DNA of 64,000 nucleotides from Cytophagales bacterium (GTDB lineage: Bacteria > Bacteroidota > Bacteroidia > Cytophagales > 172606-1): contig JAUJNL010000019.1 in NCBI GenBank assembly GCA_030448185.1, positions 18,369 to 82,368 of the forward strand, written 5' to 3'. Shown here piece by piece: positions 22,181 through 32,274 of this stretch (within the stretch, counting starts at the first letter, position 1; each line of letters begins with the position of its first letter). A model generated the notes under the pieces. The model did not search any database and had not been told where the DNA came from. It saw nothing but the letters and a program-made list of their open reading frames with translations. The position numbers and the translations under genes are program-made.

Positions 22181-22864
22181 TTACACTTCAAGGTGTAACC
22201 TCTCCTTTAGCTCCGTTTGCCCCTTCGGCGTGATCCATATTTGCCGGGAGTTTTTTACCCTTCTGATCCAGTCTTCTTGTAACATCATCCGCAGAAGCGA
22301 TGCGCCCAGTGCCCCGGCTACATGATGTCTTCTTTCACTCCAGTCCAGACAGGGATGGGCAAAGGATCGTTTCTGGCATTTAATTTCTTCCACTCGGATA
22401 CCAAGGGATCTGAACCAGCCATAGCCGCAGGCACTTACTTCATACTTTTTTTCGACCGCACGGAGTATGCCTTGTCGGATCAATGCAGCCGTAATTTCTA
22501 CCCCGGCACGGCCGGCAAGGTGGTCGTAACACGTTCTGGCGTAGGTAACTCCGTTTGGAGTGGGTCGTTCTTTTCTTTGTTCGGAAGGTATTTGTACCAG
22601 GCTGGCCATGGATTCGACAACCTGGGCTACTTCCGCATTAGCCAATCTGAAATACCGGTGTTTACCCTGTTTTTCTACGGTTAGCAGATGAGCCTCCACT
22701 AATTTAGCCAAATGGTTACTGGCCGATTGGCAAGAAACATCCGCGCATAACGATAACTCAGTGGCGGTATAGGCCCTGCCGTCCAGCAAATTCCATAGCA
22801 TCACGGAGCGGACTTTATCTCCTAAAAGAGCGGCCATCTGGCTGAATTGATTTTCAAATTCCAT
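22181..22864 (-). CDS. ArsR-family winged-helix transcriptional regulator
   Basis: RSVMLWNLLDGRAYTATELSLCADVSCQSASNHLAKLVEAHLLTVEKQGKHRYFRLANAEVA. Confidence 0.88.
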   Translation of the reverse strand: MEFENQFSQMAALLGDKVRSVMLWNLLDGRAYTATELSLCADVSCQSASNHLAKLVEAHLLTVEKQGKHRYFRLANAEVAQVVESMASLVQIPSEQRKERPTPNGVTYARTCYDHLAGRAGVEITAALIRQGILRAVEKKYEVSACGYGWFRSLGIRVEEIKCQKRSFAHPCLDWSERRHHVAGALGASLLRMMLQEDWIRRVKNSRQIWITPKGQTELKERLHLEV

Positions 22865-22873
22865 CTGCTTTGG

Positions 22874-23269
22874 TTATTGATATAGGCCTTTGCTCCAGTT
22901 TTCGGAAACCACTTGCCCCTTTTCAAAATTATCTACTACCAGTATGAGCTGGTTGGAGTGATCACTGTAGATTACCTTAATATTCACTCCGGCCTGCTCC
23001 ATTAAACGGGCTATTTTCCCCAGCTGCCCGGGTTGATCTTGCTTGAGTCGCTGAACCAGAACCGGACTTTCGCCAATCACCTCAATTCCTTTGCTTTCCA
23101 GGGCATGTCGGGCAGCAACGGTATCTTCAAAGAGAAAATGGGCAATTCCTTCTGCATCTGCCACCCAAGCTCCACCGCCTTCGATACTTACGCCTGCGCT
23201 TGCCAAGGCTTCTCCCATCTCGGCTAGTGCGCCCGGACGGTTTTCCAATCGTAGGGCTAAATCTTTCAT
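22874..23269 (-). CDS. ACT-domain amino-acid-binding protein (tandem ACT)
   Basis: MKDLALRLENRPGALAEMGEALASAGVSIEGG; DQPGQLGKIARLMEQAGVNIKVIYSDHSNQLILVVDN. Confidence 0.8.
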   Translation of the reverse strand: MKDLALRLENRPGALAEMGEALASAGVSIEGGGAWVADAEGIAHFLFEDTVAARHALESKGIEVIGESPVLVQRLKQDQPGQLGKIARLMEQAGVNIKVIYSDHSNQLILVVDNFEKGQVVSENWSKGLYQ

Positions 23270-23281
23270 AAAAGCAAGGGG

Positions 23282-23743
23282 TTATGATCCAATGATATGG
23301 ATTACTGCTTTCACGGAGTTGGCCAGAAAGCACTTTTCGTGCGCAGATTGGTGCAGCGCAGCAATTTGCTCTCTGGTAGGAAGGTTGGCACCCGAAAACG
23401 TTACGTTGGGTCTCAGCGTCACGACTGTAATTGCCATTCTCCCGTTCTCATCTTTGCTCATCAGGCCTTCCGCCTGGTCCTCATACCTTTCTACCTGGTA
23501 GTGCTTACCAGCCGCAAGGGATAAGAAAAACAGCATGTGGCAACTGGCAAGCGATGCGACAAAAGCCTCCTCCGGGTCAACGGCTGATGCATCGGACAGC
23601 GGCACTGGAACCACTTGGGGCGAGGCGGAGGCCGGTAGTTCTACTCCCCCATCAAAGCTCCAGGTATGAGCTCTGCTATACTTGTTGTCGGTGAAAGGCT
23701 CTTCGGGTTTCTTCTTCCAGAATACCCGTGCGGTATAGTGCAT
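23282..23743 (-). CDS. OsmC family protein
   Basis: AVDPEEAFVASLASCHMLFFLSLAAGKHYQVERYEDQAEG. Confidence 0.88.
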   Translation of the reverse strand: MHYTARVFWKKKPEEPFTDNKYSRAHTWSFDGGVELPASASPQVVPVPLSDASAVDPEEAFVASLASCHMLFFLSLAAGKHYQVERYEDQAEGLMSKDENGRMAITVVTLRPNVTFSGANLPTREQIAALHQSAHEKCFLANSVKAVIHIIGS

Positions 23744-23792
23744 CTGCGGCTTTTATTTAGTCTGGTACAAAAGTATACGCTCCTCTTTTATG

Positions 23793-23816
23793 ATACTTCA
23801 TTTTAGAATGAAGTAT
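23793..23816. promoter_or_regulatory. Candidate ArsR-type operator palindrome
   Basis: atacttcatt-ttag-aatgaagtat, perfect 10-bp arms, ~50 bp upstream of the OsmC start. Confidence 0.5.
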
Positions 23817-23896
23817 GAAATACAGCGGCAAAATAATGCTTAGTTTCGCTATAGGTTAGCATTGCCCTCGGCACCAGAGAAGGCCAGTTAACCGGG

Positions 23897-24997
23897 TTGC
23901 ATCGATGCATGGACAAGGAACAAGTACATACGCCCCGTAAAATCATTCACATTGATATGGACGCTTTCTACGCTTCCGTTGAGCAGCGTGACTTTCCTTC
24001 CTTGCGAGGCAAACCTGTAGCGGTAGGGGGTAGCGGGCAGCGAGGGGTGGTGGCAGCGGCGAGTTACGAAGCCCGGGCCTTCGGGGTGCGTTCGGCCATG
24101 TCCTCTAAGATAGCCTATCAGAAATGTCCCGGGTTACTCTTCCAAAAACCCCGTTTTGAGGTGTATCGCGAAGTATCCAGACAAATACGGGAGGTGTTTT
24201 TCCAGTATACCGACCTGGTGGAACCCTTGTCATTGGACGAGGCGTACCTGGATGTAACCCATAATAAAGCAGGAATTCGGTCAGCCCGGCAAATAGCCCA
24301 GCAAATCAAGGAAGAAATTCTAGCCAGAACCCGCCTTACGGCTTCGGCTGGCGTCTCAATAAATAAATTTCTGGCCAAACTGGCTTCCGCCTACCAGAAA
24401 CCCAACGGACTTACTGTGGTTACGCCCGGGCAAGCGGAAGCCTTTGTTGCCGGCTTGCCCATTGAGAAGTTTTACGGGGTAGGCCCGGTAACGGCCCAGA
24501 AGATGCAAGCCTTGGGAATTAAACAGGGCCAGGATTTAAGGCAATGGTCGGAAGACGACTTGGTGGGGCAATTCGGAAAAGCCGGACGTTTTTTTTACGG
24601 CATTGCCCGGGGCATTGACTCCCGGCTCGTGGAGCCTAACCGGTTGCGTAAGTCGCTGGGGGCCGAAACTACTTTTCCCGAGGATTTGTGCGACATATCG
24701 CAGTTGCAGCAGGCCTTGTTTACCATTGCCGGGGAGGTATCGGGGAGTTTAGCCAAGTACGGCCTGCAGGGAAGAACCCTTACCCTGAAAGTAAAATACG
24801 CCGACTTTACCCAGATTACCCGCAGCCGCACCGTCACTTTCCCACTTAATACGGCCTCACAACTACTGCCCTTAACCGAACTCCTGCTCAAGGAAGTGGA
24901 CACGAGTAAAGCCATACGCTTACTGGGACTAACGGTTTCCGGCCTGGAAGCTACCACTCCCCTACTGGGTACCCAGCTCCCCTTGCCTTTTGAATAA
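23897..24997 (+). CDS. dinB: DNA polymerase IV
   Basis: IIHIDMDAFYASVEQRDFPSLRGKPVAVGG; EPLSLDEAYLDVT; ASAGVSINKFLAKLAS. Confidence 0.95.
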   Translation: MHRCMDKEQVHTPRKIIHIDMDAFYASVEQRDFPSLRGKPVAVGGSGQRGVVAAASYEARAFGVRSAMSSKIAYQKCPGLLFQKPRFEVYREVSRQIREVFFQYTDLVEPLSLDEAYLDVTHNKAGIRSARQIAQQIKEEILARTRLTASAGVSINKFLAKLASAYQKPNGLTVVTPGQAEAFVAGLPIEKFYGVGPVTAQKMQALGIKQGQDLRQWSEDDLVGQFGKAGRFFYGIARGIDSRLVEPNRLRKSLGAETTFPEDLCDISQLQQALFTIAGEVSGSLAKYGLQGRTLTLKVKYADFTQITRSRTVTFPLNTASQLLPLTELLLKEVDTSKAIRLLGLTVSGLEATTPLLGTQLPLPFE

Positions 24998-25177
24998 GGC
25001 TATGCGGAAGGATTTTCTGCCATCCATAGAACAACTTTCTCCTATCTTACCCTAAGCAAGTCTTTCTCTCACCATGCAAGGTTTATTAACTGAGGAATGG
25101 TTACCGGGTTCCGCAAAAACATGCGGGCAACGGAATCTTTCTCATTTCATTGCAACAGGTAATGAAACTTAATCTGA

Positions 25178-25339
25178 TTACTTTTCTTCAAGCGTCTCCC
25201 CTTCTTGGGCTAACCCTTCTTCATCCTCATCCCAAGACAGCTCTTCCTCAAAGTCTTCTTTGCCAAAACCATGAGAGGCACTGCCGGTTACAGTAATCTC
25301 TTCGGCGTCAATTTCCTTTTTTTCTTCTTTAGGCGACAT
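25178..25339 (-). CDS. Small highly acidic protein (53 aa), absent from the supplied ORF track
   Basis: MSPKEEKKEIDAEEITVTGSASHGFGKEDFEEELSWDEDEEGLAQEGETLEEK*, ATG to TAA. Confidence 0.45.
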   Translation of the reverse strand: MSPKEEKKEIDAEEITVTGSASHGFGKEDFEEELSWDEDEEGLAQEGETLEEK

Positions 25340-25572
25340 ACAATTGAGTGGTTTGATCCATCACTAGGGAAATAAATACCCAGTGGGTATTTGGGTATTA
25401 AAATTAAATAAGTTCTTTCCGGGCTTTGTAATGTCTCAACGGCTTGGGTTATGATTGTTTTCAATACGGTTTTTACCGCAAATGGGTTTACTGCTCTTTA
25501 TTCATACTCCAAATGCTCATTCCGGCTCAAAACAGAAGCTGAAAGGACAATTCCAACTTTTATTTATAAGAA

Positions 25573-26208
25573 TTGATGAAGATGAATAAAAATAAGCTGT
25601 TCCGCTGGTGGAGTGACTACTCGTCGCAAATGGGAAATTGGGGCGTGCATTTTATGGATGTAATCCGCTGGATGCTGGGTGAGCAGGCACCCGTAGCCAT
25701 CAGCGCCCACGGCGGCAGATTCGCCCTGGATCACGATGGCGATATTCCCGATACGGCGCAAGTTACGTACGAATTCGCCTCGGGCTGTATTGCTTCCTTC
25801 TGCATCTACGAAGCCAGCAGCGGTGCTTTATTCCCGGAAGGAGAAGTAGAACTGCGCGGAACCAAAGGAACCTTGTACGCCAGTGAAAGCAAGTATCAAA
25901 TCATTCCAACTACTAACGGACAGTTTCAGACGGGAGGCCCGAAGATGGAAAAAGAGGAGTTTAACCCGAAAAACCAACTGCTCAGCGATGGCAGCAGCGA
26001 CGACAGCACGGCCAGGCTGGTGCGCAACTTCCTGGATTGCGTAAAGTCGCACCAAACCCCACTTTGTTCACTGGAGGAAGGACACCGGTCTACCAGTTTT
26101 GCGCACCTGGCTAATATTGCCCTGGCTACCAAGGAATGCTTGCAATGGGACCCGGTAAGGGAACGCTTTACCAACAGCGAAGCCAATCAAAGATGGACGA
26201 TTGCATAA
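25573..26208 (+). pseudogene. Gfo/Idh/MocA oxidoreductase C-terminal domain lacking the NAD-binding N-terminus
   Basis: FRWWSDYSSQMGNWGVHFMDVIRWMLGEQAPVAISAHGGRFALDHDGDIPDTAQVTYEF. Confidence 0.75.
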
Positions 26209-26418
26209 TTGGGTCCGGTGCCTGGGCAAAGCCAACTACCGTTAGCGTAATGCACACGGTAATGCAGGCAATACCCATATCTCTTTTAGTAATCATACAT
26301 TGAATTTTTAGTTTAAAGAAAACCTACCAGACGGGTATTAACTTGCCCTGAAAACTGAGATTATGGGATACTTCTTTCAGGGCAAGTCACAAACAATCAA
26401 AAACGACAGTACATCGTT

Positions 26419-27759
26419 TTATACCGTGATGTCCCAACCTTTTTCGTATTCGCGGCGCCACAAGTCCATGGCTTCCTTATCGTTGAGAATATGTCCGTTC
26501 TTCTGATCACAGTTTAGTACCCTGCCGGTGCGTTGGGCAATATTACCTAACTGGCACAATAGTACGCTCTTATGACCGATTTCAATGTCGCCATTCGGGC
26601 GTTTGCCGTTTCGGACACAATCCAGAAAGTTGCTGATATGAAACGCATCTAACCGGTCTCCCGGGCCGGCAGGATCCAGGGTATTGGTTTTCACTTCATC
26701 TTTCACCTCTTTGATTACTTTGTTGCCAGGGTCATATACCGTGTAGCCATTATCACCGGTAGTAACGATGGTACCTTTGTCACCGTAGAAAATGGCGCCC
26801 CGGCCGCTGCCTTCAATGGGATAGTTATTACAACTGCGACCTTCCCATTGAATAGAGATCCGGTTGGGGAAGTCCATGATGATTACCTGGGTATCGGGTG
26901 TTTCCCAATCGTCCTGATAGGCATATCGTCCTCCGGAAGAAGAAACCCGCGTCGGATACTCTACTCCAAGGCCCCAGCGCATTACGTCAATTTCATGGGT
27001 TCCGTTATTCAAAGCTTCGCCGGTTCCCCAGTTCCAGAACCAATGCCAGTTGTAATGAATCAGATTATCCTTGTAAGGCCGGCGTGGCGCAGGTCCTTGC
27101 CACAGTTCATAATCCAGGTGTGCCGGTACGGCAACCAGTTTACCCACGCCAATCGGCTTGCGGTTATTGGTATACCAGCCTTTGGCAAAATAGGCCCGGC
27201 CAATAATGCCGCTCTGCAATTCCTGTACGCATTCCATAATCTTGGGCCAGGAGCGTCGCTGGTTTCCCATTTGTACCACCCGGTTGTATTTGCGGGCTGC
27301 TTCCACCAGCAATTCACCCTCATACGGATTGTGGCTGCAAGGTTTTTCTACGTACACGTGTTTACCCGCCTGACAGGCCATAATGGCACCCGGTGCGTGC
27401 CAATGGTCCGGGGTGGCCATGTATACGCCATCCAATGATTTATCCTCCAGCGCCTTGCGGAAATCTTTGGCTCCTTTCGGTTTAGTCTTGGCGACTTCCG
27501 TGATGCCTGCCATTGTTTTAGCCATGGCATTGGCGTCTACGTCGCATACGTAAGTAACCTCACAATTGGGTTGTTTGGCAAAATTTTTCGCCATCCCATT
27601 TCCGCGTCCATTTACCCCAATGGCGGCTATCCGGACTCTGTCGTTGGCCCCAATGATCCTGGCATAACTTTTTGCGGACATGCCAAAAGCCAATCCGGCT
27701 GATCCCAAACCGGCTTTTTTTATAAAATCCCGGCGGGAATTATCTTTTTCTGTTTGCAT
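26419..27759 (-). CDS. Gfo/Idh/MocA family oxidoreductase with Tat-like signal
   Basis: RRDFIKKAGLGSAGLAFGMSAKSYARIIGANDRVRIAAIGVNGRG; MATPDHWHAPGAIMACQAGKHVYVEKP. Confidence 0.93.
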   Translation of the reverse strand: MQTEKDNSRRDFIKKAGLGSAGLAFGMSAKSYARIIGANDRVRIAAIGVNGRGNGMAKNFAKQPNCEVTYVCDVDANAMAKTMAGITEVAKTKPKGAKDFRKALEDKSLDGVYMATPDHWHAPGAIMACQAGKHVYVEKPCSHNPYEGELLVEAARKYNRVVQMGNQRRSWPKIMECVQELQSGIIGRAYFAKGWYTNNRKPIGVGKLVAVPAHLDYELWQGPAPRRPYKDNLIHYNWHWFWNWGTGEALNNGTHEIDVMRWGLGVEYPTRVSSSGGRYAYQDDWETPDTQVIIMDFPNRISIQWEGRSCNNYPIEGSGRGAIFYGDKGTIVTTGDNGYTVYDPGNKVIKEVKDEVKTNTLDPAGPGDRLDAFHISNFLDCVRNGKRPNGDIEIGHKSVLLCQLGNIAQRTGRVLNCDQKNGHILNDKEAMDLWRREYEKGWDITV

Positions 27760-27830
27760 AGGATAGAGTGGATTTTTGTTTCATTCCTTAATTAAACGGT
27801 ATTTTTAATAAAAGTAAGGGGCAGCATACA

Positions 27831-28260
27831 TTAAGAATTCGGCAGGGTTCTGATTTTTATATTCCGGTAGTGAACCGTATCGCCGTGGCCCTGTAACAGA
27901 ATATGGCCTTGGGGCATTTCGCCAAACCTTTCAAATCCTTGTATTTACTGGCGGCCACCAGCTTCCGGAGCTCATTGCTACCCCTTTCGTACTCAAGCAC
28001 TTTGCTGCCATTCAACCAATGTTCTACGTGGGTGCCTCTTACCCTAATTTTTACTGCATTCCATTCTCCTATTCTCCTACGGGTTTTGCTTGTTTATTGT
28101 TGGCGGGGATCAGGTCGTACAAAGAAGCAAGAGTCCGGTTGCCATTGACGCCTAATTTTGCATCGGCATGGTTCGCATGATCGATGATCTGATATTCTAA
28201 CCCAAGATAATTACCAGTTTGGTTCGGAAAATTATTTAAGTAGTTCTTTACAATTACTTT
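27831..28260 (-). pseudogene. DUF1080 (3-keto-disaccharide hydrolase family) remnant, N-terminus missing
   Basis: Reverse-strand translation [60 protein letters not shown] / [29 protein letters not shown]; 8-bp tandem duplication at 28063-28078 breaks the frame. Confidence 0.75.
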
Positions 28261-28270
28261 AGACTATCCT

Positions 28271-28305
28271 CTTAAATGTCATTCCCTCCGGGAATGACAT
28301 TTAAG
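28271..28305. repeat. 35-bp perfect palindrome (16-bp stem, 3-nt loop)
   Basis: cttaaatgtcattccc-tcc-gggaatgacatttaag, abutting the IS5-like left end. Confidence 0.85.
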
Positions 28306-29353
28306 AAACTGTTTTAAAAGGGTAATGGCAGAGAAAAATAGGCTAGGGAGTAAAGTACTCAAAGAGGTTAAGTTTGTAGTGCCAACTAACAGATAAAACC
28401 CCAATGAGTACCCAACAAAAGAATGGAAAACGTCGCAAGTATCCAAACCTCTACGACAAAGATCGGCTACGTGATATGAGTGAGAACGGGTGGAAAAAGT
28501 TAAAGCCGTATTTACCGGGGGAAAAGTCGGATGCACAAAAAGGAGGCCGCACCCCGTATTGTTAAAAGAAGTACTTAACGGAATACTGTACGTAGTCAAG
28601 ACCGGTTGTTCCTGGAGAAGTCTGCCGCATGATTTACCCAACTGGTCTACGGTTTATGGCTATTTCAACCGATGGAGTAAAAAAGTGGGCTGTACCTGAT
28701 ACCTGTGGAACATGGGCTACCGGCAAGAAATTCACGCATTTTTAGTCCGGAAAGTGCGCAAAAAGATGCAAAGGAAGTCTACCCCAAGTGCGGGGAGTTT
28801 GGATTCACAAAGTGTGAAGACGACTGCTTGCGGGGGAAAGCACCGGGGATTTGATGCAGGCAAGCTGATTAAAGGCCGCAAACGTTTTATTCTTACCGAT
28901 AGTCAAGGATTACTCTTAGCCGTTTGGAATGGAGCGTAGATGCTCCAATGTGCGGCAAGTGTATCCGAAAAACAAGGCGCTAAACAGTTATTGCGTTATA
29001 TCAAACGAGTAGCTTGTTTACAAGGATTGTGTCAAGGAATCAAACTTGTTTGGGTAGATGGTGGCTACCGGGGAGCAGACTTACTGGAGTACGTCGAAAA
29101 ACTCTGGCAATGGACCTTAGAGGTGGTCTTAAGAACCGATGATAAGAAAGGTTTTAAACTCCTGCCCCGAAGGTGGGTCGTAGAGAGAACTGAACCTGCT
29201 ACGCGTGCAGCATCGGCTCCATGCTTGGTTGCTCAATGCCCGAAGATTAAACAAAGATTACGAAAAAAACAGAAAAAACAGCCAGTCCATGGTCTACCTG
29301 GCTATGATTTCTATTATGCTTAATCGCCTTTAATTACCCTTTAAAACCGTTTC
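28305..29353 (+). mobile_element. IS5-family (IS427-group-like) insertion sequence, degraded
   Basis: Terminal inverted repeats gaaactgttttaaaagggtaa / ttaccctttaaaaccgtttc; TAA direct repeat at 28302-28304 and 29354-29356. Confidence 0.85.
28404..29333 (+). pseudogene. IS5-family transposase, interrupted
   Basis: [109 protein letters not shown]. Confidence 0.88.
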
Positions 29354-29356
29354 TAA

Positions 29357-30951
29357 GCTGGACTTTTGCATTAAGCAGCCCAAACCAATGCTTGCTGGAA
29401 AAGCTGTAATTGTTGTCTAGGTATTTTTATTATATCACCTTCAAAATAGGATGTTGAAAAGTCTTTGTGTTCCATAAAGCTTGTTTAACTGAAGCAATGG
29501 CATCCGAAAAGGTTGGCCATTGCTTTTGGTACCAGGCTGAAGTTTTGGTAACCAGCTTTCCTTTCAAGTGCAGCGCCTGCGCCATAAGTGTTATCAGTGA
29601 AAACAGCCCCAGTAATATCGGAGTAGTACGGGCAATGGCTTTGGACCTGATACGTTGTTCATCTTCGGATACAGACCATTGTCTTTGGGTTTCTACGCCT
29701 AAATGGGCTCTTACTTCTTGAAAAGTAACTTCCATCGCCCAACGACGAGCAAAATAAGTAACGGACCCAAATAGTCTAAATGTCTAGCTCCATTTGCTCA
29801 GCAGTCAGTGCCATATCCGTTGAAAGTAAAGCACTTGTTTCCAGTTTGCCTTCCGGGTCTTTGAGCAGTACCCACCGAATTGCTACTGGTACTTTACCGG
29901 AATGATACCACAGGGCGGTCCCCGTGGCTACTTGCATGGTTTTCTCCTCATAGCCATACCAGTGCGAAAAGACCAAAGTTTGCCAGACAGTAGTCGTGTC
30001 TTGGGCTACTTGTTGTAAAGTAGGTAGTCATTTGCCTTTCATTCTAGGACGACCATTTTGTCCTTTTTTTCTTTCCGGTACCGGTTCATACCAAGCCGCC
30101 TCTAGCCGGAGACGAGTAATAAAGGTTACTTTGCCTTCCAGTGCCGAAAGTAAGTCAATCACCGAGTAACTACTATCGCCTACGGCAATGATTCTTCTAT
30201 CCGGCAACCATCGTTTTATTTGCAGAAGCATAGATCCTATACATTCTGTAAGTATGGCTAGAGTCTGGCCCAATCAGTTATTTTCTTATGGCTTTTCCCT
30301 GTTGCTTGTTATACCGTTCACTGGGAGCCAGTACCGAAAGAAAAGGTAAGGCCCAGATTCTATTGGCCCAACTCACTGGCACTAACAGCATAGACCTCTA
30401 CGACAAAGATCGGCTCTGCACTCATCCACCTTAAGCCACTGCTTTTGACAAAATGAGCCCCACTACTTCTCACACTATCTCGGTAAATACCCCTTTGCTT
30501 AATCATCTTGCCCCATCTTCTTTCGAATCTCATACGTTGTAGAACTTCGGCTTTAGGGTTTCATCGATTCCAATAATGATTTCTCCTACTGGTAGAAAGC
30601 AAGCCAACAAGAGCAACAGTAAAATACGGGCAGCAGCTAAAACCCGCCACTCCACCAAACTCAGTACCCGGTGATACTTATGAAATCTTTTCTCCTCACT
30701 TAGTCCCATAATCCGCAACACCGCGCTTACCGTTCGTTTGCCAGGAGCTAAAATTGCCCCGCTTAGCAGTACCTTTACATGGACAAATACCGACTTGGAA
30801 AATAACTCCTGAAACGGGAGTATTACTGCGAAGAACTCATCGGGATAAGATTGCATGGGAAAACTTGTTTGGCGATAAGTTTTCTACTGCATCCTTTTCC
30901 ATTGAGTTCTTTTTTTGTACTTTTTCCCCTCCCAAAATGCGAAAGTCCAGC
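29357..30951 (-). mobile_element. IS701/DDE_5-type insertion sequence, degraded
   Basis: Inverted repeats gctggacttttgcatt (29357-29372) and aatgcgaaagtccagc (30936-30951), 15/16. Confidence 0.8.
29430..30856 (-). pseudogene. IS701/DDE_5-type transposase, interrupted in many places
   Basis: Pieces ILAPGKRTVSAVLRIMGLSEEKRFHKYHRVLS, GEIIIGIDETL, ERRWGKMIKQRGIYRDSVRSS, RWLPDRRIIAVGDSSYSVIDLL, EVTFQEVRAHLGVETQRQWS, KAIARTTPILLGLFSLITL. Confidence 0.85.
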
Positions 30952-31169
30952 TAAAAGCGTCTCACAAAAGGGTGATTAAGTATAAACTTCTCGCTGGAAT
31001 AAAATCTTGCTGGAGTAGATTCCTGTTTACCGCTTAAGCTCCCTGCCTGATTGGGGAAAGGCACCTAACAAAATAAAATTAAAACAAGTAGTTCTTTAGA
31101 AGAATCTTGCCAGTAACCGGCAAAAACAATAGTTTACAAACCGATAGATGTATTCTCCTAACCACCCTT

Positions 31170-32083
31170 ACAATGGCTACTAAAAGCAGAGATTGATTAC
31201 TCTTACTCTACCATGGACCAGATCTGGCGGTTAAGCGTAGGAGAAATGGCCGATTTTACCGGTGCTAAATACGATGGGGATTTTCGCTTTCCTTAGAGGA
31301 GGCGCAGCGAAAAAAACACGAGTTTATTGCCACAAACCTCAATATTGGCTTTGGCAGCAAAGTCTTGGATATGGGTTGCGGCTGGGGACCTTTTCTCAAT
31401 TATCTGCGTGAGGTTGGCGCAAAAGGGATTGGCCTTACTTTGTCTCAGGGGCAGTATGCTGCCTGCCAACGCCAGGGTTTCGAAGTCTATATCCAGGACT
31501 GCCGTAGGGTGACTCCTGAGGATTATGGTACGTTTGATGCGGTAGCTTCGGTAGGGGCTTTCGAACATTTTTGTTCAGTAGAAGACTACAAAGCCGGCAG
31601 ACAAGACCAGGTGTATAGGCAGTTTTTTAAAACTGTCAGTGATTTGCTTCCCTGGGGAGGCAGGTGTTTTATCCAGACGATGGTATTTGACCAAGGCATG
31701 ATTGACCTGGATAAGTTTGATATTAATGCATCCAAAGACTCTGCTGAATATTTAATGGCCCTGGCGGCTAATGAGTTTCCTGGTTCGTGGCTGCCCTACG
31801 GCAAGGAGCAGATCATCAATAATGCCCGGCCCTACTTTAACCTGGTAACCCACCACAGTGGTAAGGCAGACTATATTGAAACCATTAAAGTATGGCGCCG
31901 GCGACTCAAACGCTTCGGCTGGCAAAAATACCTGGCTTACCTTCGCTGACTCCCCAGTTTGTAACCGATGTCCGGATGAGAAACCGCTTGAAAAACCTGC
32001 AGATTGCTCCCATTCGGGTAGCTTTCGAGAAAGAATCTGGGATCACTTCCGCCTGGTGTTTGAAAAGATTTGAAGCTGGCCGA
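31170..32083 (+). CDS. Cyclopropane-fatty-acyl-phospholipid synthase-like SAM methyltransferase, frameshifted
   Basis: VLDMGCGWGPFLNYLREVGAKGIGLTLSQGQYA; FDAVASVGAFEHF; N- and C-termini in other frames. Confidence 0.75.
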
Positions 32084-32274
32084 TGGGCTGGGCTTACCCC
32101 GTTAGAGTGGTTCTCCCGCAGCTTTGATACGGTTGGTGAAATCAGGAAAGGCCGAAATCGCCGTAGTTAGAGGCATCCTTCAAGGTGAATTTCCATACAG
32201 TAGCGGACTGGGAGGTGTTGACTACTTAAGCTTCCAGCAGTTGAGGCTCAGCGTAAATAAGTCAATTATGTCCC

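Noticed and set aside
28238-31098. 13-bp direct repeat aagtagttcttta on both sides of the IS pair (28238-28250 and 31086-31098)
   Set aside because: The left copy lies within DUF1080 coding sequence and the distance and length allow chance; the TAA repeats explain the IS boundaries better.
31365-31949. Methyltransferase adjacent to ISs as part of a restriction-modification or defence system
   Set aside because: Motifs fit the CFA synthase-like family and no nuclease or specificity partner is present.
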